Shown here: positions 57,601 through 64,000 of the stretch, one piece after another
How positions within the stretch are numbered: position 1 is the first letter of the stretch
Layout of the letters: each line of letters opens with the position of its first letter
From: Atherix ibis
Lineage: Eukaryota; Arthropoda; Insecta; Diptera; Athericidae
Direction: 5' to 3'
NCBI GenBank assembly: GCA_958298945.1
Contig: OY282609.1
Location: forward strand, 54,966,220 to 55,030,219
Length of the DNA stretch: 64,000 nucleotides
The notes under the pieces: generated by a model
What the model was told of the DNA's origin: nothing
The model's database searches: none
What the model saw: only the letters and a program-made list of their open reading frames with translations
Position numbers and translations under genes: made by a program

Positions 57601-59530
57601 GTAAGTCGGTATTATTTTCAGAGAGTGGCAAAAGAAAATGAAAGTATTTTGAAAATTTGAAAATAATTATACTTTATTTGGCTTGATTTTGCGAAATTTA
57701 ATTAATTTATATTTTTATTAATTTTCTTAAAATATAAAAGCACATATTTTTTCCAATATGAGTTTTTTTTTAACCTAAATTTTTTATATATAAATAAGGG
57801 CGTTTTGTTTTCGAGTCACTATTTTTGATTATAAAACTGATTATGAGTTTTGTGAATTTAGGTAAATTTTTATAGTAAAATTTAGGAAAACAATGGCAAT
57901 AACATTTGCAAAAAAAAAAATACTTTCTTGCATTTCCGACAATAGAAATTATTATTGTTGAAAGGATATAACTAATGTTTGGTAACTTTTCTATACTAAA
58001 ACTATTGATTTAAGTCTTCTTCTTTTTCCAAAAGTTTTTATTTAAACTCTTTTAAAAATTTAATCAATATTTATTTTTGCATTGCAAACTTGAATATTAC
58101 ATATTTTATATTCGAATAGGAAGAAGAATATCCAATTTTTAAGTACTTGAACATAAATAAAACAATTTAGATAGAAAACTTTTACATTTAAATTATAATA
58201 TATCTACTAAGAGACACGTTTTTATTTCTCATATGAATATAACGTAATAAAATTATATATTGTAGTACGAAGTAAAGTATTATATAAGTAAAATATATTT
58301 TCTATAGAGGAATATAGTATAAAAAGGAATAAATAGAAAATGAAAACAAACCCTGCACACTATTAATTACACACTCTGAGAATTAGTTTGCAATGCTTTT
58401 CACTTAACTTAAGTGTATATTATTAGTCCCATGTTGTATAAACTTTTCCAATCCAACAAACCGTACATAAGTGCGCTCATTATAAAAATAGTGCAAGCAA
58501 ACGGATTTCATATTTACTTTGTACCTCACAGATGACGATTGTTTATGTTATTTGCTGTACAAAGTGTATGGGGTTTGAATGTATACCAAAAACATGTGAA
58601 AAGTAGCAAGTGTTATTATCCACCTATTTTTATTTTAATGTATTGGATTTCTACCCTACCACTCACCTATTTAAAAACGTACTTTAAGAAAGATGATAAT
58701 AATGAAATAAAAAAATACAAATTATAAGAAAATATTCACTCTTCCTTAAAGTTTAATCAAACTAAAAAAGATGGAATTATACGGTACTATTGCGTATGTG
58801 AAATCATTCTTAATTATCATTAAGAGTCTCTTGAAGTTTTGTAGAATTTTTAATCATACGTATTTGTGGGTGGTGATAATATTTTCTAAAATTTTCTGAG
58901 CGCCTAAAAAAGAATTATGCAAATTTAACAGACTAGAAACGAAAATCTTAGAAAAAATGTCGTAGAAAAGAAATATTCATTAAAAATACTGGAAAAAAAT
59001 AGTACGCATAATAATTAAATTATTTACAACAAAAACATAAAATTTTTCATTCATTGTATTTCCAATGAATAAATAAATTTGATAATTCCGTGTATAAACA
59101 CACTTTCAGAATTTTTTAGATTAGTAAAACATGTAAAAAAATTACTGATAAATCAAAGGAATAATAACTAATGCTTGAATCCAATTTTAAATAATATAAA
59201 GTGAAAAGTATAAATATGAGCCAAGCTAAATTATGCACAAAATATGCTTAAACTTAATATTGAGTAAAAAATGGTGCTTGAAATCATGTCTATAAAATTG
59301 AATTCTTTTAATGAATTTTACTTAATAAAGAGGCTCGAATTACTTTGGAATTTTTTTTCAAAATCATTTCTAAATAAATACAAAAAACTATATTAAAATT
59401 TATTTTTTTTCTAAATTAAAATTTTTCCTTAAAAAACTGCTATTTTAAACAAATGAAATTAATAAAAATTAGTCAGATATTCAGTTTTAAATACAGTTTT
59501 TTTTTTCAGAAGAATTTTATATAAAAGATT
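54620..59530. other. Long A/T-rich stretch without recognised genes
   Basis: Nothing coding was recognised on either strand. There are many A and T homopolymer runs, for example about 57241-57254 and 57580-57592. Short frames such as 56371-56562 and 57199-57450 are Phe/Lys-rich and look like chance. Confidence 0.5.
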
Positions 59531-59534
59531 ATAT

Positions 59535-61040
59535 TTTTTTTTTATTTTTTTTTATTTTTACAGATATTTACAACTACAACATAGTCATAAGCAAATTTGA
59601 GCAATAGTATTAATTAGCTTGAAAGGTTGTGGGGAGTAAACATCCAATGAAGTTCCTCCTGCTAGCGTGTGTTTCTGTTAAGCCTCAGTATTTTAGTAAA
59701 TCACGCAACCAGTGACGCTTAAGTCTTCGATGGGTATTTCTAGGGCAGGAAATGGAGGATAGTTCTTGAACAAGAGGATTATTATGATTGAGGACACGGG
59801 AACGGAACTTTTTATAACGAGATACAGCCACGTCAAAAACAAATGGGACTTTAAGATCACGATGAATAACAGTATTGCGAACATAAAAGGGGCCATCGAC
59901 AATTGTCCGGAGTATTTTTGATTGAAAGGATTGGATTCGACGCGAATTAGAAGGCTTAGTAGATCCCCAGAGTTCTAGTCCGTATGTCCAGATGGGTACT
60001 TTGCTGTCTATAGTAAGTTTGGAACGTTTGTCTAGAAGACAAAGTAGTTGTAGGTATCGTCTTTTAAGTTCTTGTCTTTTAAGTCTTGTATGTGGGTTCC
60101 ATGTCAAGCGTTTGTCTAAGATCAGTCCTAGGAACCGAGCTTCGGTGTGTTGTTGTATGGCACTGCCATTAAGGTATATGGAAGGGAAAGGCTCACGACG
60201 GAGAGTGAAAGTTACCTGGATAGATGAACGTTCATTGACTTTTATTCTCCACCTAATAAACCAGTTCTGGAGGGTTTGGATTTGCATTTGGAGAGAGAAA
60301 GTAGCAAAGAAGGTATTAGGGCAGATTATGATATCGGATGTGTAAATGTTATTGAGGATGGGTCCAAGTATGCTACCCTGAGGAACCCCAGCCAATATCG
60401 GAGAGATATTGGAGAGTTCGTTGGATTCATTTATTTGGAAGTGTCGGTTGGAAAGGAATGATCTTAGGACTAGGAAATAGGTGGAAGGAAGGAACCTCTT
60501 GAGTTTCCAGAGTAGACCCGGGTGCCAAACTCTATCAAAGGCTTGATTTATATCAAGAAACACACCGGGACAGTACTCTTTTCTTTCTAAAGAGGATGCA
60601 ATGAAATCGACGACACTGCTGGGTAGTGGAGTGTTCGGCGCGGAAACCAAATTGGTGACTAGGAATTAAATTTGAAGATTCGAGTAGAGGATGTAAGCGG
60701 TGAAGGAGGATTTTTTCAAAGATTTTTGAGAGTAGTGGAAAGACACTTATTGGCCTGTTGAAAGTGGGGCGGTTTATTGGTTTATTGGGCTTAGGGATCA
60801 TTTTGATGATGGCAAATTTCCAGAGGATTGGAAAATGTGTTGTTCTAAGGATGGAGTTATATATTGCGGCAAGGAAAACTATTGCTCTTTTAGGGAGTTG
60901 TTGGAGTATATTGGAGGTAATCAGATCATAGCCAGAAGCTTTATTTTTGGGAAGGAGCTTGATTAAATTGGCAACTTCGGAAAGAGTGATTGCCTTAGGG
61001 GGAAGACTTGTGGGTAAAGGAATGGAGATTATATTTAAAA
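59535..61040 (-). mobile_element. Jockey-like LINE, 5'-truncated, with poly(A) end
   Basis: Read on the minus strand, the coding region ends at about 59685 and is followed by a short 3' untranslated region. That region ends GTAAATATCTGTAAAAATAA and runs into an A-rich tail (plus-strand T run, about 59533-59571), the usual end of jockey-type LINEs. The 5' side stops around 61025-61040, inside the reverse-transcriptase domain, typical of incomplete reverse transcription. A DD41D element adjoins the truncated side. Confidence 0.85.
59685..61022 (-). pseudogene. Jockey-like reverse transcriptase lacking the FADD motif
   Basis: The enzyme copies LINE RNA into DNA at the insertion site. The frame begins around AITLSEVANLIKLLPKNKA (61000), then WKFAIIKMIPKPNKP and ISVFPLLSKIFEKILLHRL, and FGFRAEHSTTQQ near 60640-60660. 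After a frameshift it continues in a long open frame from 60650: KEYCPGVFLDINQAFDRVW holds motif A with its catalytic Asp, and GVPQGSILGPILNNIYTSDI follows. The next residues jump from FFATF to SLQMQIQTLQNWF, so the FADD motif C and its flank are missing through a deletion. The thumb and C-terminal part (RFLGLILDKRLTWNPH, WTYGLELWG, YVRNTVIHRDL) are intact and end DLLKY plus stop. A dead copy. Confidence 0.92.
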
Positions 61041-61092
61041 ATAAATTTTATATCGGGTTTTCCAATAGCAACTTAACACTTTTGATTTCTTA

Positions 61093-61164
61093 CTTTAGTT
61101 CTTGAGTTAACTTGATCTTAAGTTCTTGAGTTAGCTTAAGATCAAGTTAACTCAAGAACTAAAG
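61093..61164. repeat. Perfect 30-bp inverted repeat (hairpin, 12-base loop)
   Basis: The left arm CTTTAGTTCTTGAGTTAACT plus TGATCTTAAG (61093-61122) is exactly complementary to the right arm at 61135-61164. The loop is TTCTTGAGTTAG, itself resembling part of the arm. Such an undamaged hairpin inside a decayed transposon implies a recent origin. Confidence 0.97.
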
Positions 61165-61194
61165 CCACTTGACCATATGAAGCGACATACGTTC

Positions 61195-61695
61195 TGAGAT
61201 TGTCAACAAACAAAACATGCGTTATTGGAGTGCTGCAAACCCGCATGTGCTTCATGAAACACCACTTCGTCCACAAAAATTGACTGTAATCATGCCGGTG
61301 GCGTCATTGGGCCATTTTTCTTCGTTGATGAAAATGACCGTCACGTTAGAGTCAATGATGAACGCTACAGAAACATTTTGCAGCGTTATTTCTTCGATCA
61401 ATTGCATGGGCTGGACATCAGTGATATGTGGCTTCAACAATACGGTGCCACATCCCACACAGCGAGAGAAACAATCGACTTATTGAAGTCTAAGTTCGGT
61501 GAACGTGTTATATCGAGAAAAGGTCCTGTCGATTGGCTGCCGAGATCATGTGATTTAACACCTCTAGACTTTTTTCTGTGGGGCTATGTTAAATCGATGG
61601 TCTATGCCAACAAGCCGGCGACGTTAGAGGACCTAAGATCCAACATCGAACGAGCAATAGCGGCTATTTCTGTCGAATTGATTTTACTTTAAGCA
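61195..61695 (+). pseudogene. DD41D transposase C-terminal half with second Asp changed
   Basis: The readable part starts IVNKQNMRYWSAANPHVLHE (about 61198) just downstream of where the first catalytic Asp would be. It frameshifts through LTVIMPVASLGH and resumes in an open frame: NILQRYFFDQLHGLDISDMW, then LQQYGATSHTARETIDLL. The family has QQDGA here, so the second catalytic Asp has become Tyr (codon TAC at 61441-61443). The third catalytic Asp is present in RSCDLTPLDFFLWGY (about 61546-61590), 41 residues further on, the DD41D spacing. The C-terminus (YANKPATLEDLRSNIERAI) is cut at TAA 61690-61692. Lacking two of three catalytic residues, it is dead. Confidence 0.88.
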
Positions 61696-61789
61696 AATAA
61701 TAAAAGTTTTAATATATCTCAAATGGTTTGCGAGATATTTTAAAAAAAAGTTGTCTAGTTCTTATTCAAAAACCCTTTAGTTAAATGGA

Positions 61790-63520
61790 AAATATTTTCA
61801 ATCTGAGATCTTCAAATGTATTGTATGTGCAGCCTTTTCAATCGGTTGAAAATAGCAATTTTCGACATCTGCTTAAAGCCAAACGTGTTAACTTTAATAA
61901 GTAAATCAGTTATGATACTCTTAATAACAGCAGTTTTCGAAATCTTAGAAAAGTACAAATCTCCGATCTACATACTCATATGAAATATTAAGGCAATTTT
62001 AAATGAAGGCCAAAATAGAATGTCCAAATTAGCTTCAATGCCAATCCAGTCGAATTAAAAATATGTTCATATTTATCTGAATTTTATATAATATTTTGAA
62101 AGAGCTTGGCTTGGATAAAATGAGATAGTACACAAGTAGAAAAGCCACATGAGCTGTATCCTATGATAGCAAAATTCGAAAGAATAAAGACCAAACGAGT
62201 ATACGTGTTAACATTGGATTTGTATTTACTAATATAAGAATAACGTCTAAATAAGAAAATATAAAATCAAATTAGTTCTTGTATTTGTTTCTTATTTACT
62301 ATTATTTCGATGAGTCGGTCCATAGCATGTATACGTAAGCGAAAATTTCTTTAAGAATTCTTATTCAAATGCTGAAAATATGTACTTAAGAATTTCTAGT
62401 CAGATGTTGATGGGTAATTAACTAATAATAAACAATTTTCCAAACATTTTTTTTTTTTCAAAACAAAACTTCATTGAAAATATGAGAAATAAATATAGTG
62501 AAACCAATATTTATGGTTAAGGAGCAGAAATTGTAAAGAAACTAAAAAAAAATCATAGGGCAGCGTTTATCATGAAAGTAGAACAATTCCAATAATTATT
62601 AGAAGGCTTTCCTTTTACCATTTTTATCATCATCAACATCTTTTCCCCTCTCTTTTCCAATCAAACTTAAAAGCCACTTTCACCATCAGCACAAATTATT
62701 TAATAACAAACCACTACTTTTTAAGTACGCATCCTTTTAGATCATATTTTATCTAGAAATTGTTTAGAAATAGTCCTAGCATATTTTCTGACCAACTACT
62801 CATTTTTTATGTCCTTACAGTGGAATAGAAGAGAAGGAAAAAAGAAGAGTGCAACAAATATTTAAATACCATCACGAACAACCAAAGCACTAAAAATAGA
62901 GCGACAATTGAAAATTTATTTTTATTAAACTACGTCTAAGAACAGAATCTATTTAGCCCCGCGTAACTATTTGTTTATAGACCCTTCCTCGTTTCACTTA
63001 TAACTACACATTAATTCATAGCATAGAAGTTTTTCTATATACCAGTCCTCTTTTAGACCATTATTATTCTCTACAGGGTCCAACAGACCGAACATAGAAA
63101 CTTTTGAAAAATTCATGCCCAAATTGTACCACCACATAAGCCATTTTCATTCTACTTAACCCCATCACTACCAAAAAAAAAAAAAAAATAAACTGTACTG
63201 GACCAAAAGCATAACCTCTTTTCTATTATGCCCAAGAGGAGAGGAGTAATTTTGTATACCACCTCAGCAGCTACCAACAACCCCACTCAGCCAAGCAAAA
63301 TAATAAAAACCACAACGCATAGCAAAATTTTATCTCTTCTCCAGTGACTTTAATTAAAATTATTTTCCGGTTTTAGTTCGTGTGATGTTTTTAATTAATT
63401 GGAAGTAAAAAGGATCGTCTCCATTATATTTGCCATAAGTTCAAGATGGGAAAATTCAATGACAATAGGCAAAAAAAAAGAATCAATAAAATTAAAACAA
63501 GATATTTATATATTTAGTAG
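61790..63520. other. A/T-rich stretch without recognised genes
   Basis: No protein motif, RNA or transposon end was recognised. An A run at about 63173-63188 is the only simple feature. Confidence 0.5.
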
Positions 63521-63526
63521 AAAAAA

Positions 63527-63631
63527 TGCACAATAAAATATCATTGAAAGTATTAGATTTTATGCCAAAAAAAGGATAATGCACAATAAAATATCATTAA
63601 AAAATATTAGATTTTATGCCAAAAAAAGATA
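63527..63631. repeat. 53-bp tandem duplication
   Basis: Two adjacent copies of a unit starting TGCACAATAAAATATCATT and ending TTTTATGCCAAAAAAAG differ at only a few bases. The few changes suggest a recent duplication. The sequence around it, to the window end, shows nothing coding. Confidence 0.93.
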
Positions 63632-64000
63632 TTTTTCAAAAAAAGTTTTTTTTTCTTATGCTTTACACACATAGATACTCTTAAATTAAAGTAAAATTTA
63701 AAAGAAAAAACTGCAATGAGAAAGGATCACTGTTGAATATTTAAAGGACATTTTGTTTGTAACGTAAAATTTGAATTATCGAAAAAATAAAAAAAACATA
63801 TTTTTCAACACATCACGTACGATATGAAAGACAAGAATTAATTTTAACAATTAAAAAAAAAGTGAAAATTTAAAATACAGAAATTAAAGTTACTATTAGA
63901 ATTATCTAAATTAAATCCTAACATTTCGAAATTATTAAATTTTAACATAAAATTGGAAAGTATCAAAATTTACGCAAATCGGAAGTTATTATTTTCATAT
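63632..64000. other. A/T-rich stretch without recognised genes
   Basis: Only A and T runs; nothing recognised up to the window edge. Confidence 0.5.

Larger units (their letters stand above)
61053..61779 (+). mobile_element. Rosa-like DD41D element F, internally deleted
   Basis: The right end reads GTTCTTATTCAAAAACCCTT before TA and matches the end of the copy at 25.28 kb. The left end near 61053 (CGGGTTTTCCAATAGCAACT) is a weaker match to the inverted repeat. At about 727 bp it is well short of a full element. Between the left end and the coding region lies a perfect 30-bp inverted repeat (61093-61164) in place of the N-terminal coding half. Confidence 0.75.

Noticed and set aside
1..64000. 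LTR retrotransposon or integrated virus
   Set aside because: I saw no paired long terminal repeats, protease/integrase motifs or viral structural genes; every reverse-transcriptase piece is of LINE type.

Overview
This window looks like a piece of an animal nuclear genome, most likely from an arthropod. It is very A+T-rich, full of A and T runs, and has no dense gene order and no long intact gene. What can be recognised is almost entirely decayed transposable elements of types abundant in arthropods: mariner DD34D, rosa-like DD41D, jockey-like LINEs and an RTE-like LINE. A caligid copepod (sea louse) would fit the composition and the mixture of mariner families, but that is an inference from general knowledge. 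No host protein-coding gene could be identified with confidence.

Letters used below. A = mariner with ends beginning CGAGGTCTGTTC (1-192 minus, 11512-12794 plus, 47454-48322 plus, 53575-54436 plus). B = mauritiana-type, Mos1-like mariner with ends CCAGGTGTATAAGC (3003-4086 plus, 5948-7022 minus, 29661-30857 minus, 35898-37059 plus, 51238-52393 plus). C and E = two related mariners with ends CGAGGGT (32197-33483 minus; 44604-45884 plus). D = irritans-type, Himar1-like mariner (38531-39803 plus). F = rosa-like DD41D elements (244-1050 plus, 25276-26330 minus, 61053-61779 plus). G = truncated mariner close to the Hsmar2/mellifera type (13020-13648 plus).

Layout. 0-14 kb: A end fragment, F relic, two B copies with a jockey reverse-transcriptase scrap between them, then A and G next to each other. 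14-25 kb: no recognised coding sequence; 19.0-22.7 kb holds old, large direct repeats. 25-40 kb: F, B, a tRNA-like sequence, C, B and D. 43-46 kb: an RTE-like LINE ending in an AAG-rich tail, interrupted near its 3' end by the best-preserved mariner (E), beside a jockey scrap on the other strand. 47-54.6 kb: two A copies around a B copy; the second A copy sits inside a jockey-like reverse-transcriptase remnant, and a foldback hairpin follows it. 59.5-61.8 kb: a jockey LINE with its poly(A) end and its FADD motif deleted, adjoining an F copy that contains a perfect 30-bp hairpin. The rest is A/T-rich DNA without recognisable content.

The elements do not form a pathway. They record successive invasions by at least seven transposase lineages and their decay, with nested insertions giving relative ages. 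The most informative signals are: a twice-deleted A derivative whose two junctions are shared by two copies, which implies it amplified without its own working transposase; five B copies disabled in different ways; the nearly intact C, D and E elements; and the 19-22.7 kb repeat. I found no convincing evidence of an undescribed functional system. Weak candidates for host coding sequence are a possible two-exon gene (4905-5251), a signal-peptide-like micro-ORF (24204) and two unexplained open frames (24254-24742, 46375-46779).
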